Below, in pieces: positions 20,481 to 28,693 of a DNA stretch of 64,000 bases; positions within the stretch are counted from its first letter, which is position 1; every line of letters starts with the position of its first letter. Position numbers and translations under genes: made by a program. The notes under the pieces are model-generated. The model had not been told where the DNA came from, searched no databases, and saw only the letters and a program-made list of their open reading frames with translations. Source of the stretch: Caulobacter sp. (GTDB taxonomy: Bacteria; Pseudomonadota; Alphaproteobacteria; Caulobacterales; Caulobacteraceae); assembly GCA_021741355.1 (NCBI GenBank), contig JAIOXZ010000010.1, positions 42,243 through 106,242 of the forward strand, written 5' to 3'.

Positions 20481-20587
20481 CCGCTCATCCCGGCGAAGGC
20501 CGGGACCCAGGTTTTTTCTGAGCCTCCACGGGACGGTCCGCCTGATCGCAAAAACGCCTGGGTCCCGGCCTTCGCCGGGATGAGCGG
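20481..20587. repeat. Dispersed inverted repeat between gap and pgk
   Basis: Left arm begins ccgctcatcccggcgaaggc and right arm ends gccttcgccgggatgagcgg. The arms pair over about 30 bp with one small interruption (ca-gg against cgcctg). The right end supplies an ATG in frame with pgk, but the native pgk start is at 20604. Confidence 0.9.
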
Positions 20588-20603
20588 AAAAGAGAGAATC
20601 CCA

Positions 20604-21794
20604 ATGACCTTCCGCTCCCTCGAAACCGCTGATCTCGCAGGCAAACGCGCCCTCGTGCGCGTGGACTTCAATGTGCCGATGGAGGGGGGCGTCATCACAG
20701 ACGACACCCGCCTGCGCTCGGCCCTGCCGACGATCCGCCATCTCAGCAGCCGGGGGGCGAAGGTCATCCTGCTGGCCCACTTCGACCGGCCCAAGGGCAA
20801 GCGGGTTCCGGAGATGAGCCTGGCGCCTGTCGTCGCGCCGCTGTCGGTGCTGCTGGGCCAGCCGGTGCTGTTCGGCGAGGACTGCATCGGCGAGGCGGCT
20901 TTCAAGGCCGTCTCGGCGCTGGAAAACGGCGACGTGGCGGTGCTGGAAAACCTGCGCTTCCATCCGGGCGAGGAAAAGAACGACCCGGCCTTCGTCGCCG
21001 AGCTGGGCGCCATCGGCGACCTCTTCGTCAACGACGCCTTCAGCGCCGCCCACCGCGCCCATGCCTCGACCGAGGGCATCGCCCGCCTGCTGCCCGCCTA
21101 CCCGGGCCTGGCCATGCGGCGAGAGCTCGACATGCTTGACGCGGCGCTCGGCAAGCCGGTCAAGCCGGTGCTGGGCATCGTCGGCGGGGCCAAGGTCTCG
21201 ACCAAGCTGGACCTGCTGAACAACCTGGTGCGCAAGCTCGACCGCCTGGCCATCGGCGGCGGCATGGCCAACACCTTCCTCGCCGCCCAGGGCCACGACG
21301 TCGGCGGCTCGCTCTGCGAGCACGACCTGGGCGACACGGCCCGCGAGATCATGGCCAGCGCCAAGGCCGCCGGCTGCGAGCTGCTGCTGCCGGTCGATGT
21401 GGTGGTCGCCCGCGAGGTGAAGCCGGGCACCGCGACCCGCACCTGCGGTCTCGACGACGTGAAGGCCGGCGACCTGATCCTCGACGCCGGTCCCGAGACG
21501 GTGAAACGCCTGCTCGCCGCCATGGACGCCAGCAAAACCCTGATCTGGAACGGCCCGCTGGGCGTGTTCGAGGTGCCGCCGTTCGACATGGCGACAGTGG
21601 CGGCCGCGAAGCACGCGGCAGCGCTGGCCGTGGCCGGCAAGCTGACCGCGGTGGCCGGGGGCGGCGACACCGTCTCGGCCCTCAACCATGCCGGCGTCGC
21701 TGACGACATGACCTTCGTCTCGACGGCGGGCGGCGCGTTCCTCGAGTGGATGGAAGGCAAGGCGCTGCCGGGCGTCGTTGCCCTTGAAGGTTAG
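20604..21794 (+). CDS. pgk: Phosphoglycerate kinase
   Basis: Glycolytic kinase, 396 aa from ATG 20604 ('MTFRSLETADLAGKRALVRVDFNVPMEGG'). Substrate-binding 'HFDRPKGKR', 'LENLRFHPGEEKNDPAF', hinge 'ILGIVGGAKVSTKLDLL', and the nucleotide loop 'NGPLGVFEVPPFDMAT' with 'VAGGGDTVSALNHAG' are all present. It begins 16 bp after the end of an inverted repeat. Confidence 0.98.
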   Translation: MTFRSLETADLAGKRALVRVDFNVPMEGGVITDDTRLRSALPTIRHLSSRGAKVILLAHFDRPKGKRVPEMSLAPVVAPLSVLLGQPVLFGEDCIGEAAFKAVSALENGDVAVLENLRFHPGEEKNDPAFVAELGAIGDLFVNDAFSAAHRAHASTEGIARLLPAYPGLAMRRELDMLDAALGKPVKPVLGIVGGAKVSTKLDLLNNLVRKLDRLAIGGGMANTFLAAQGHDVGGSLCEHDLGDTAREIMASAKAAGCELLLPVDVVVAREVKPGTATRTCGLDDVKAGDLILDAGPETVKRLLAAMDASKTLIWNGPLGVFEVPPFDMATVAAAKHAAALAVAGKLTAVAGGGDTVSALNHAGVADDMTFVSTAGGAFLEWMEGKALPGVVALEG

Positions 21795-21881
21795 CAAATT
21801 CTATAATACACCTTATAGAGGAGTTCTGATCAGTCCAATGTCAGGGCATGGCTGGGCTCCGGCCTGCAATTCACGATCGAC

Positions 21882-22109
21882 GTGCTGAGCTTCAGAGAGG
21901 CTCGGACATCTACCAAGCGTGGTCGCAATCAACTGCGCATAGCGGCGGGTGTAGCGGCCATCGCCGCCACCGGTTTCAGCATCGCCAGGCTGATCGATCC
22001 GCCGGTCGGCGCGTTCAATATCTGGTTTTGCTTCTATGCCGGGGGTACGCTCATCATGTTCCGGACTGCAGCCTGGTTGTTCCTGACCCTCGAAGGAGGC
22101 CGTGAATGA
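21882..22109 (+). CDS. Small two-helix membrane protein, function unknown
   Basis: A 75-residue frame with a basic N-terminus and two hydrophobic segments ('LRIAAGVAAIAATGFSIARLI' and 'IWFCFYAGGTLIMFRTAAWLFLTL'). GTG 21882 is the first start available, but no clear ribosome site precedes it and the exact start is uncertain. The stop overlaps the ATG of the next tiny gene (ATGA), which argues that it is really translated. The upstream 80 bp is A/T-rich for this genome and includes 'tataat' at 21802-21807. I do not recognise a family. Confidence 0.5.
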   Translation: MLSFREARTSTKRGRNQLRIAAGVAAIAATGFSIARLIDPPVGAFNIWFCFYAGGTLIMFRTAAWLFLTLEGGRE

Positions 22110-22198
22110 GTCCCGAGATTGTCCCGGCGGTCGTGTTCGCCTTCGTCTGCGGGCTCATCATGCTGGTCGGCGTAGTGGTCAACCGCCACAGCTCCTGA
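22106..22198 (+). CDS. 30-residue single-helix membrane peptide
   Basis: ATG 22106 opens a frame MSPEIVPAVVFAFVCGLIML... that ends at 22198: one transmembrane helix (about 5-25) and a short polar tail (NRHSS). A strong 'gaaggagg' ribosome site lies at 22091-22098, inside the previous gene, with which it overlaps by 4 bases. Size and coupling suggest a small subunit or regulator of the upstream membrane protein. No family recognised. Confidence 0.55.
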   Translation: MSPEIVPAVVFAFVCGLIMLVGVVVNRHSS

Positions 22199-22280
22199 CG
22201 GCACGCTTCGGGCTGACGTTCCGGTGATCCGGTGCTAAGACCCCCGGAAAATCAGAACACCAGCGCAAGAGAGTCCGACC

Positions 22281-23366
22281 GTGGCCCGTATCACCCTCCG
22301 ACAGCTTCTCGACCACGCCGCCGAGCACGACTACGCCGTGCCCGCGTTCAACATCAACAACATGGAACAGGGCCTGGCGATCATGGAGGCGGCCGAGGCC
22401 GTCGACGCGCCGGTGATCATCCAGGCGTCGCGCGGCGCGCGCAGCTACGCCAATGACATCATGCTGGCCCGGCTGATCGACGCCCTGGTCGAGATCTATC
22501 CCAACATCCCGGTCTGCATGCACCAGGACCACGGCAACGGCCCGGCGACCTGCGCCACCGCGATCCAGTACGGCTTCACCAGCGTGATGATGGACGGCTC
22601 GCTGGAAGAGGACGCCAAGACCCCGGCCAGCTACGAGTACAACGTCGACGTCACCCGCCGGGTGGTCGAGATGGCCCACAGCTGCGGCGTCTCGGTCGAG
22701 GGCGAGATCGGCGTGCTGGGTTCGCTGGAGACCGGCATGGGCGAGGCCGAGGACGGCCACGGCTTCGAGGGCAAGCTGGACCACTCCGCCCTGCTGACCG
22801 ATCCCGACCAGGCCGTCGACTTCGTGCGCGAGACGCATGTCGACGCCCTGGCCATCGCCATGGGCACCAGCCACGGCGCCTACAAGTTCACCCGCAAGCC
22901 GGACGGCGACATCCTGGCGATGAACGTCATCGAGGCGGTGCACAACCGCCTGCCCAACACCCACCTGGTGATGCACGGCTCCAGCTCGGTGCCGCAGGAC
23001 CTGCAGGACATCATCAACGAGTTCGGCGGCGAGATGCCCCAGACCTGGGGCGTGCCGGTCGAGGAGATCCAGCGCGGCATCAAGCTGGGCGTCCGCAAGA
23101 TCAACGTCGATACCGACAACCGCATGGCCATGACCGGCGCGATCCGGAAGGTGCTGATGCAGAAGAAGGGCGAGTTCGATCCGCGCGCCTATCTCAAGCC
23201 CGCCAAGGAAGCCATGCGCGCCGTCTGCCAGGCCCGCTTCGAGCAGTTCGGCGCCGCCGGCTGGGCCGGCAAGATCAAGCCGATCGCCACCGCCGCCATG
23301 GCCAAGCGCTACCTGACCGGCGAACTGAACCCGAAGATTGGCGTCAGCAAGGTCGCGGCGGAGTAG
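22281..23366 (+). CDS. fba: Class II fructose-1,6-bisphosphate aldolase
   Basis: Zinc-dependent aldolase of glycolysis/gluconeogenesis, 361 aa. Signatures: '[13 protein letters not shown]', zinc ligand His in '[14 protein letters not shown]', '[21 protein letters not shown]', '[14 protein letters not shown]', '[13 protein letters not shown]', '[10 protein letters not shown]' and '[15 protein letters not shown]'. The length and these motifs fit the subgroup also called CbbA/Calvin-cycle type, but no other Calvin genes are in the window, so a glycolytic role next to gap-pgk is likely. Confidence 0.97.
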   Translation: MARITLRQLLDHAAEHDYAVPAFNINNMEQGLAIMEAAEAVDAPVIIQASRGARSYANDIMLARLIDALVEIYPNIPVCMHQDHGNGPATCATAIQYGFTSVMMDGSLEEDAKTPASYEYNVDVTRRVVEMAHSCGVSVEGEIGVLGSLETGMGEAEDGHGFEGKLDHSALLTDPDQAVDFVRETHVDALAIAMGTSHGAYKFTRKPDGDILAMNVIEAVHNRLPNTHLVMHGSSSVPQDLQDIINEFGGEMPQTWGVPVEEIQRGIKLGVRKINVDTDNRMAMTGAIRKVLMQKKGEFDPRAYLKPAKEAMRAVCQARFEQFGAAGWAGKIKPIATAAMAKRYLTGELNPKIGVSKVAAE

Positions 23367-23372
23367 GGCGCG

Positions 23373-23759
23373 CTACCACAGCCGCCGCACGCCGAAACCG
23401 TCGAACAGCCGCTCATTCGAGACGAGCGTCAGGTTCTCCGTCAGCGCCTGGGCGATCAGCAGCCGGTCGAACGGATCCTTGTGCCCGTCCGACAACCCGC
23501 CGGCCACGAGCGCATGCTCGAGGGTCAGTGGCAGCGGCTTGAAGTGCTGCGCCTCGACAAACGCGTCGAACGAACGGTCCAGCCGGGCGGCGTCCGGAAG
23601 CTTGCCGAGTCGCACCTTGGTGGCGATTTCGAAGGCCGAGACCGCGCTGACGTAGACCGGGTCGCTGTAGTCCACGATTGCGCTTCGCGCCCTGTCCGAC
23701 AGCCGTGGAGAGTCGAGGAACCACCAGATCAGGGCATGGGTGTCGAGAAGCAGGCTCAA
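23373..23759 (-). CDS. PIN-domain ribonuclease toxin (VapC family)
   Basis: Toxin of a type II toxin-antitoxin pair, predicted to cleave RNA. The 128-aa PIN domain shows the acidic residues in 'MSLLLDTHALIWWFLD' (Asp6), 'VSAVSAFEIATKVRLGKL' (Glu) and 'HKDPFDRLLIAQAL' (Asp-Asp). The start overlaps the antitoxin stop by 4 bases. It is convergent with fba (6 bp apart). Complete, with no disabling change visible. Confidence 0.92.
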   Translation of the reverse strand: MSLLLDTHALIWWFLDSPRLSDRARSAIVDYSDPVYVSAVSAFEIATKVRLGKLPDAARLDRSFDAFVEAQHFKPLPLTLEHALVAGGLSDGHKDPFDRLLIAQALTENLTLVSNERLFDGFGVRRLW

Positions 23760-24007
23760 TCAGCCGCGCCTTCCCAAAGCGCCAGTTCCTCTTCGGGCAG
23801 CGGGTCGAAGAAGCTGTCGGTCCATTCGAACCGCCCCTTCCAGGCTCCAGGCGCACGCTGCGGTGGCTCCGCTGGCGATGCCTTGGCGACCGGCATCAGG
23901 CGCACCGATGGCGCCTTTCCGCGAGCAATGATCACCTCCTCGCCGGCTTCCGCCTGGGCGAGCAGCTTGGACAGCTGGGTCTTGGCCTGGTGAACCGTGT
24001 AGATCAT
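23756..24007 (-). CDS. Phd/YefM-type antitoxin paired with the PIN toxin
   Basis: 83-aa antitoxin with the Phd/YefM DNA-binding N-terminus 'MIYTVHQAKTQLSKLLAQAEAGEEVIIARGKAPSVRLMPV' and a Pro/Trp/acid-rich C-terminal toxin-binding tail. It is first in the operon. A perfect inverted repeat only 5 bp upstream of its start is the obvious autoregulatory operator. Confidence 0.92.
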   Translation of the reverse strand: MIYTVHQAKTQLSKLLAQAEAGEEVIIARGKAPSVRLMPVAKASPAEPPQRAPGAWKGRFEWTDSFFDPLPEEELALWEGAAD

Positions 24008-24011
24008 GGCC

Positions 24012-24032
24012 TTAGCTAATCATATTAGCTAA
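24012..24032. promoter_or_regulatory. Perfect palindromic operator of the toxin-antitoxin operon
   Basis: ttagctaat-cat-attagctaa: two exact 9-bp half sites separated by 3 bp, very A/T-rich against the background, placed 5 bp before the antitoxin start. Phd/YefM antitoxins repress their own operons by binding such sites. Confidence 0.85.
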
Positions 24033-24052
24033 GTGGATTCAACGCGCGGCCC

Positions 24053-24688
24053 CTACCACCCCCCGTAGACCGGGCTGAACCTTGCCCGCAGGCGGCTCAG
24101 TTCGCGGTCGGCCTGGTCGCGGGTGTCGATAGCCTGGCGCCGGTCCTCGCCGGCGCTGTAGCGGTCGTCGCGCAGGGCCTTGAGCCGCTCGCGGATCGCC
24201 TTCTTCTCGTCGTCGGTGACAGTCGAATCCGCCAGGCGCGCCTCGGCCTCGCGCATCTGGCGGTCGATGTCATCGGCCCGCCGCTCGGCGTCGTTGATCG
24301 CCGACTGGGCCCGGTCGTAGCGCTGCTGGACGTCCCAGACGAGCCGGCCGTCCGAATAGGCGGCCAGGAAAGGCCCCTCCAGCGACGCGGGGCAGACGCC
24401 GCCGTAGCTGGAGCCCTGCCGACCGACGCGGAAACCCCGGTCGGGCTGGCAGTAGACCGTCAGGCCCCGCGCGCGACCGGTCATGTAGACCGACTGCTCG
24501 GGCATGACGCCGTACTTCTCGCAGGCCTTCACATGATCGCCGAACCGACCCGTGCCGTAGCCGGCGGCGCCGTCGCCATAGCCGATGCCGGCCCAGTCGC
24601 CGGTCATGCACTGGTCTTCGCTGAGACTCGCGCAGCTGCCGGTCAGCAGCCCGCAGGCGGCGACGATAGCGATCCAGACCGGTTTCAT
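24053..24688 (-). CDS. DUF2799 domain lipoprotein
   Basis: Start ATG 24688 gives 211 aa with a lipoprotein-like signal ('VAACGLLTGSC', Cys about 18). The DUF2799 pattern is visible: 'CMTGDWAGIGYGDGAAGYG', 'CEKYGV', 'YCQPDRGFRVGRQG'. The C-terminal half (about 125-205) is a charged helical region rich in Arg/Asp/Glu, probably coiled coil. Likely anchored in the envelope; function unknown. Single gene, 46 bp from the TA operator. Confidence 0.8.
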   Translation of the reverse strand: MKPVWIAIVAACGLLTGSCASLSEDQCMTGDWAGIGYGDGAAGYGTGRFGDHVKACEKYGVMPEQSVYMTGRARGLTVYCQPDRGFRVGRQGSSYGGVCPASLEGPFLAAYSDGRLVWDVQQRYDRAQSAINDAERRADDIDRQMREAEARLADSTVTDDEKKAIRERLKALRDDRYSAGEDRRQAIDTRDQADRELSRLRARFSPVYGGW

Positions 24689-24762
24689 GTGTAGTTCCCC
24701 TGACGACCCGGGCGGCACATTTCCGTGTTTCGCCGTTGCTGGGAAGGACCGAAAAGGGGGCT

Positions 24763-26409
24763 TCAGCCTTCGATGTCAGCCCCGTTCATTTCCTTGATGA
24801 ACAGGAAGCCGACCACAGCCGTCACCGCCGCCACGACCACCGGGTACCAGAGGCCGTAGTAGATGTTGCCCGTCGCCGCGACCATGGCGAAGGCGGTGGT
24901 CGGCAGGAAGCCGCCGAACCAGCCGTTGCCGATGTGATACGGCAGGCTCATCGAGGTGTAGCGGATCCGGGCCGGGAACATCTCCACCAGGGCCGCCGCG
25001 ATCGGGCCGTAGACCATGGTCACCAGCAGGATCAGGACGAACAGCACGCCGACCACCTTGGGCTTGTCGACCAGCGCCGGGTCGGCCTTTTCCGGATAGC
25101 CCTTCGCGTGCAGCGCGGCGCCGAGCGTCTTGCGCCAGGCGGTTTGCTCGGCGTTGAACGCCGCGGTCGCCATGTCCGCGCCTTCGAACGCCGGGATCTG
25201 GGTTCCGCCGATGTCGACGGTGGCGCCGGATCCGGCGACCGCCTCGCGCGTCTCGTACGACACCCCGGCCGAGGCGAGCGCCGACTTGGCGATGTCGCAG
25301 GACGAGCGGAAGGCCGTCTTGCCGACCGGGTCGAACTGGAACGAGCAGGTGTCAGGGTCGGCGATCACCGTCACGGGCGCCCGGTCCACCGCCGCGGCGA
25401 GCGCCGGGTTGGCGGCCACGGTCAGCACCTTGAACAGCGGGAAGAAGGTCAGGGCCGCGATCAGACAGCCGGCCAGGATGATCGGCTTGCGCCCGACCTT
25501 GTCGCTCAGCCAGCCGAACAGGATGAAGAACGGCGTGCCCAGCAACAGGGCGATCGCGACCAGGGTGTTGGTCAGGGCCCCGTCGACCTTGAGCATCTTC
25601 TCGAGGAAGAACAGGGCGTAGAACTGGCCGGTGTACCAGACCACCGCCTGGCCGGCGGTCAGGCCGACGAGCGCCAGCAGCACCAGCTTCAGGTTCGGCC
25701 AGCGGGCGAAGGACTCGGTCAGCGGCTGCTTGCTGACCTTGCCGTCGTCGATCATCCGCTGGAACACCGGGCTCTCGTTGAGCTTCAGCCGGATCCATAG
25801 CGACACGGCCAGCAGCAGGATCGAGGCGAGGAACGGCACGCGCCAGCCCCAGTCTCCGAAGGCGTCCTCGCCGATGTTGGTCCGCACCAGCAGGATGACG
25901 ATCAGCGACAGGAACAGGCCCAGCGTCGCCGTGGTCTGGATGAAGCTGGTGTAGAGGCCGCGCTTTCCGGGCGGGGCATGCTCGGCGACATAGGTGGCCG
26001 CGCCGCCGTATTCGCCGCCCAGCGCCATGCCCTGGACCAGCCGCATGGCGATCAGCAGCACCGGCGCTGCGACGCCGATCGACTCGTAGGACGGCAGGAG
26101 GCCGACGACGAAGGTCGACAGGCCCATCAGCAGCATGGTGACGAGGAAGGTGTTCTTGCGTCCCCACAGGTCGCCCAGCCGGCCGAACACCAGCGCGCCC
26201 AGCGGCCGCACCGCAAATCCTGCGGCGAAGGCCAGCAGGGCGAAGATGTAGCCGGTGGTCTCGTTGACCCCGGAGAAAAAGTGCTTGGTGATGAACCCGG
26301 CCAGCGAGCCGTAGAGGTAGAAGTCGTACCATTCGAAGATGGTGCCGACGGAAGCGCCGCCAATGACCATCCCGTGGCTTTGCCGCGCCGCTGCTGGCTG
26401 CTCGCTCAT
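24763..26409 (-). CDS. MFS metabolite:H+ symporter (MHS family)
   Basis: Major facilitator with the sugar-transporter/MHS layout. Visible features: N-terminal 'GTIFEWYDFYLYGSLAG', the loop 2-3 motif 'GALVFGRLGDLWGRKNTF', 'RLVQGMALGGEYGGAATYVAEHAPPGKRGLYTS', and the second-half 'GWLSDKVGRKPII'. At 548 aa it is about 100 residues longer than most MHS members because of an extra extracytoplasmic stretch between late helices (about 345-445, two Cys residues). The ligand is probably a carboxylate or betaine-like compound by family, but cannot be assigned. Confidence 0.9.
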   Translation of the reverse strand: MSEQPAAARQSHGMVIGGASVGTIFEWYDFYLYGSLAGFITKHFFSGVNETTGYIFALLAFAAGFAVRPLGALVFGRLGDLWGRKNTFLVTMLLMGLSTFVVGLLPSYESIGVAAPVLLIAMRLVQGMALGGEYGGAATYVAEHAPPGKRGLYTSFIQTTATLGLFLSLIVILLVRTNIGEDAFGDWGWRVPFLASILLLAVSLWIRLKLNESPVFQRMIDDGKVSKQPLTESFARWPNLKLVLLALVGLTAGQAVVWYTGQFYALFFLEKMLKVDGALTNTLVAIALLLGTPFFILFGWLSDKVGRKPIILAGCLIAALTFFPLFKVLTVAANPALAAAVDRAPVTVIADPDTCSFQFDPVGKTAFRSSCDIAKSALASAGVSYETREAVAGSGATVDIGGTQIPAFEGADMATAAFNAEQTAWRKTLGAALHAKGYPEKADPALVDKPKVVGVLFVLILLVTMVYGPIAAALVEMFPARIRYTSMSLPYHIGNGWFGGFLPTTAFAMVAATGNIYYGLWYPVVVAAVTAVVGFLFIKEMNGADIEG

Positions 26410-26459
26410 CCCGTCCCCCTTCGGTCGCGCCGGACACTAGCGCGGGAGCGGGGCGGGGC

Positions 26460-27017
26460 TCAATGGACGGTCGGGCGGTCGTGGTTGCGGCGCCAGAGTT
26501 CGCCGGTCAGCACATTGGCGAAGCCGATCCAGCCGACATAGGGCGCGACCATGCCGGCGGCCGGCGCGTCAACCTGCCTGGCCCGCCAGGCATAGGCAGC
26601 CGACGTGCCAAGCGAGACCACCGCCGCGGTCAGTTGCCCGCCAAGGCGGTGCGGGCCGAGCGCCATCCAGACGGCGTTCAGCGCCTGGACTGTGCCCCAC
26701 AGAGTCAGCGCCTGGGTGCGGGCGGGACTGGCCGGGGCGTTCCAGACGCGTAGTCCAGACAGGGTCAGGGCCATGAACAGCGGCGGCCAGATCACGGCGA
26801 AGGCAGCCTTGGGCGGGGAGAAGGCAGGCTGGTCCAGCCTGTCGTAGGCCTTCTCGATCTTCGGGTGGTCCGCCGTCGGCGAATTGGCGCGTGCAATCAG
26901 GGCTGAGGCCAGGACGGCGCCGCCGGTCAAGCCCAGGCCGAGCAGGAGGTGCCGCGTCGATCGTCCCCGGCTGTTGGCGAGGTCATCGACGGCGGCGCGG
27001 GCGGCTTGGGCGAACAT
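26460..27017 (-). CDS. TspO/MBR family membrane protein
   Basis: 185 aa with about five membrane helices and TspO/translocator-protein landmarks ('DQPAFSPPKAAFAVIWPPLFMALTLSGLRVW', 'ALNAVWMALGP', 'APYVGWIGFANVLTGELWRRN'). Family members bind porphyrins and respond to oxygen or redox stress. The usual 'W.P....F' pattern is somewhat divergent and there is a 40-residue N-terminal extension. Same strand as LysE and bfr but with 61-bp spacing. Confidence 0.75.
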   Translation of the reverse strand: MFAQAARAAVDDLANSRGRSTRHLLLGLGLTGGAVLASALIARANSPTADHPKIEKAYDRLDQPAFSPPKAAFAVIWPPLFMALTLSGLRVWNAPASPARTQALTLWGTVQALNAVWMALGPHRLGGQLTAAVVSLGTSAAYAWRARQVDAPAAGMVAPYVGWIGFANVLTGELWRRNHDRPTVH

Positions 27018-27078
27018 GACGGTCTCCTGCTGTCACAGCGGGAAACCGGTTGGAGGGGGTGGAGGTTCCCTGCCGTCG

Positions 27079-27705
27079 TCAACGGCGAGTCTCCCACCCG
27101 AGCCAGAGCGCTATGCAAGCCAGCATGATGGCGAAGACTGCCCTGACCCCGCGCCGCCCGGCCCCGCCCGGCATGACCAGTGAGGCGGTCCGCCATGTCA
27201 GCAGAACGATCGACGTATGGATCACGACACTGACGGCGATGTGGGTCAGGCCAAGGGTCAGGGCTTGTGGCGCGAACGGTCGCGCAGGGTCAGTGAAGGC
27301 GGGCAACAGCGTGACGTAGAATACCGCCGCCTTGGGATTGAGCAGGTTGGCCAGCAGGCCGCGGAACATGAACCGCTGCGCCGACGGAGCCTCGTCGATC
27401 CCCGCGACGTCACTGTCCGGGCTTCGCCAGAGGTCCAGCGCCAGCCAGAGCAGATAGGCGACGCCGGCCCAACGCAGCAGACTGTAGAGCCAGTCCATCT
27501 GCAGAATGATGGCGGTCAGGCCGAACACCGCCGCCAGCATGTAGACGGTCAGGCCGGCGGTGACGCCCAGGATGGTGGTAAGGCCGGCGCGCCGGCCGTA
27601 GCGGGTCGCGACGATCGCCAGATAGCCCATGTTCGGACCGGGCGTCAGTTCCAGCAGCAGAACGGCCGCCAGGAAGGGCAGGAACAGGTCCAGGCCGGGG
27701 AACAC
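27079..27705 (-). CDS. LysE/RhtB family amino-acid exporter
   Basis: 208-aa, six-helix inner-membrane exporter. The family motif 'ELTPGPNMGYL' is at about 19-29 and 'ANLLNPKAAVFYVTLLPAF' at about 119-137. Substrate not predictable (amino acids or homoserine lactones in characterised members). The stop lies in a Pro/Arg-rich end 61 bp before the tspO-like gene. Upstream is bfr (21 bp from its stop). Confidence 0.92.
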   Translation of the reverse strand: MFPGLDLFLPFLAAVLLLELTPGPNMGYLAIVATRYGRRAGLTTILGVTAGLTVYMLAAVFGLTAIILQMDWLYSLLRWAGVAYLLWLALDLWRSPDSDVAGIDEAPSAQRFMFRGLLANLLNPKAAVFYVTLLPAFTDPARPFAPQALTLGLTHIAVSVVIHTSIVLLTWRTASLVMPGGAGRRGVRAVFAIMLACIALWLGWETRR

Positions 27706-27726
27706 GACCGTTCAAGCCGACCGGCG

Positions 27727-28218
27727 CTAGTGCCCGCCGCCGCCTTCGAGTTCGCCGAGCGCGCTCTGCAGATAGTTCTGCTCACCGAGCGACCGGACCA
27801 GCGACAGCTGGGTCTCGAGGAAGTCGATGTGCTCCTCGGTGTCCGACAGGATCTCCTTGAAGATCTGGCGGCTGACATAGTCGTGCGCGATCTCGGCGGC
27901 CGTGACGCCGGCGATCAGATCGGCGCGGCCACCGACCTCGACGGCCAGGTCGGCCGCCAGACACTCGGGCACGGTCTCGCCGATCTTCAGCTTGTTCAGG
28001 TCCTGCAGGTTCGGCAGGCCCTCGAGGAACAGGATGCGCTTGATGAGCTTGTCGGCGTGCTTCATTTCGCCGATGGACTCGTCGTAGGTGATCTTGCCCA
28101 GCCGCGCGAAGCCCCAGTCCTGGTACATGCGCGCGTGCAGGAAGTACTGGTTCACGGCTGTCAGCTCATTGGTGAGCACCGCGTTCAGCAGCCTGATGAT
28201 CGCCGCATCGCCTTTCAT
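27727..28218 (-). CDS. bfr: Bacterioferritin
   Basis: Haem-containing 24-mer iron store, 163 aa. Ferroxidase-centre residues appear in 'LTNELTAVNQYFLHARMYQDWG', 'DESIGEMKHADKL' (including Met52, the haem ligand, in E. coli numbering) and 'EILSDTEEHIDFLETQL'. The C-terminus is Gly/His-rich. The bfd gene lies 120 bp upstream on the same strand; Bfd reduces the haem of Bfr to release iron, so the pair forms an iron storage and release unit. Confidence 0.97.
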   Translation of the reverse strand: MKGDAAIIRLLNAVLTNELTAVNQYFLHARMYQDWGFARLGKITYDESIGEMKHADKLIKRILFLEGLPNLQDLNKLKIGETVPECLAADLAVEVGGRADLIAGVTAAEIAHDYVSRQIFKEILSDTEEHIDFLETQLSLVRSLGEQNYLQSALGELEGGGGH

Positions 28219-28338
28219 GGCGCGCTCCTTCTTGTTCGAGTCACATTGACCCTGAACTGGCCCGATCCGGGCCGCAACCGCTTTATCTGCAAGTGTTTCG
28301 CGCTTTCAAAGATAAGGCGCGAGACGGTGCGCCGGACG

Positions 28339-28524
28339 CTATTCGGCGGCGAAGCGGAGCGCTTCGCGCGACTCGTCGATCATCTCGCGCATCTCGCAGA
28401 CGCAGCGCGCGCACTGGACCTTGCAGCCATGAATCTTGAACACTTCGGCCGGACGCGTCGCGCCCGCCTCGATGGCGGCGCGGACCTGGCGCTCTCGGAT
28501 GCCGTTGCAGTTGCAGACGTACAC
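28339..28524 (-). CDS. bfd: Bacterioferritin-associated ferredoxin (Bfd)
   Basis: 61-aa [2Fe-2S] protein from GTG 28524 ('VYVCNCNGIRERQVRAAIEAG'). The four cluster cysteines are in 'CNC' (positions 4 and 6) and 'CKVQCARC' (about 38-45), the BFD-like spacing. Longer in-frame starts would add a non-homologous tail running into the cydA promoter region. Divergent from cydA. A palindrome resembling an alphaproteobacterial Fur-family site lies about 53 bp upstream. Confidence 0.9.
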   Translation of the reverse strand: MYVCNCNGIRERQVRAAIEAGATRPAEVFKIHGCKVQCARCVCEMREMIDESREALRFAAE

Positions 28525-28576
28525 AGGAGATTCCCGACTTGCGAACGAGACGCATTTAGCGCCTTCCGCTCGCCGT

Positions 28577-28591
28577 TGCAACTCATTTGCA
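28577..28591. promoter_or_regulatory. Candidate iron-regulator (Fur-type) palindrome between bfd and cydA
   Basis: tgcaactcatttgca: inverted 5-bp half sites tgcaa/ttgca with 5 bp between, extended on both sides. It resembles the TGCAAAT...-type sites reported for alphaproteobacterial Fur-like proteins. Assignment is an inference from position (upstream of bfd) and form. Confidence 0.4.
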
Positions 28592-28693
28592 TCTGACTTC
28601 GGGGCGTCCTGCGACGGGATGTCGCTGCAATGCGGGTTGTCCCGACGCGGCCAGAGGCGTTGGGTATCGACGATCCGCTGAAGGGGGCGAGCC

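Noticed and set aside
21848..22105. An 85-codon frame overlapping the small membrane protein after pgk
   Set aside because: Ser/Arg/Gly-rich and not coupled to the tiny gene at 22106. The alternative frame (21882-22109) has two clean hydrophobic helices and an ATGA overlap.
28219..28338. A second Fur-like half site (ctgcaagtgtttcgc) between bfr and bfd
   Set aside because: Only one half matches; too weak to separate from background.
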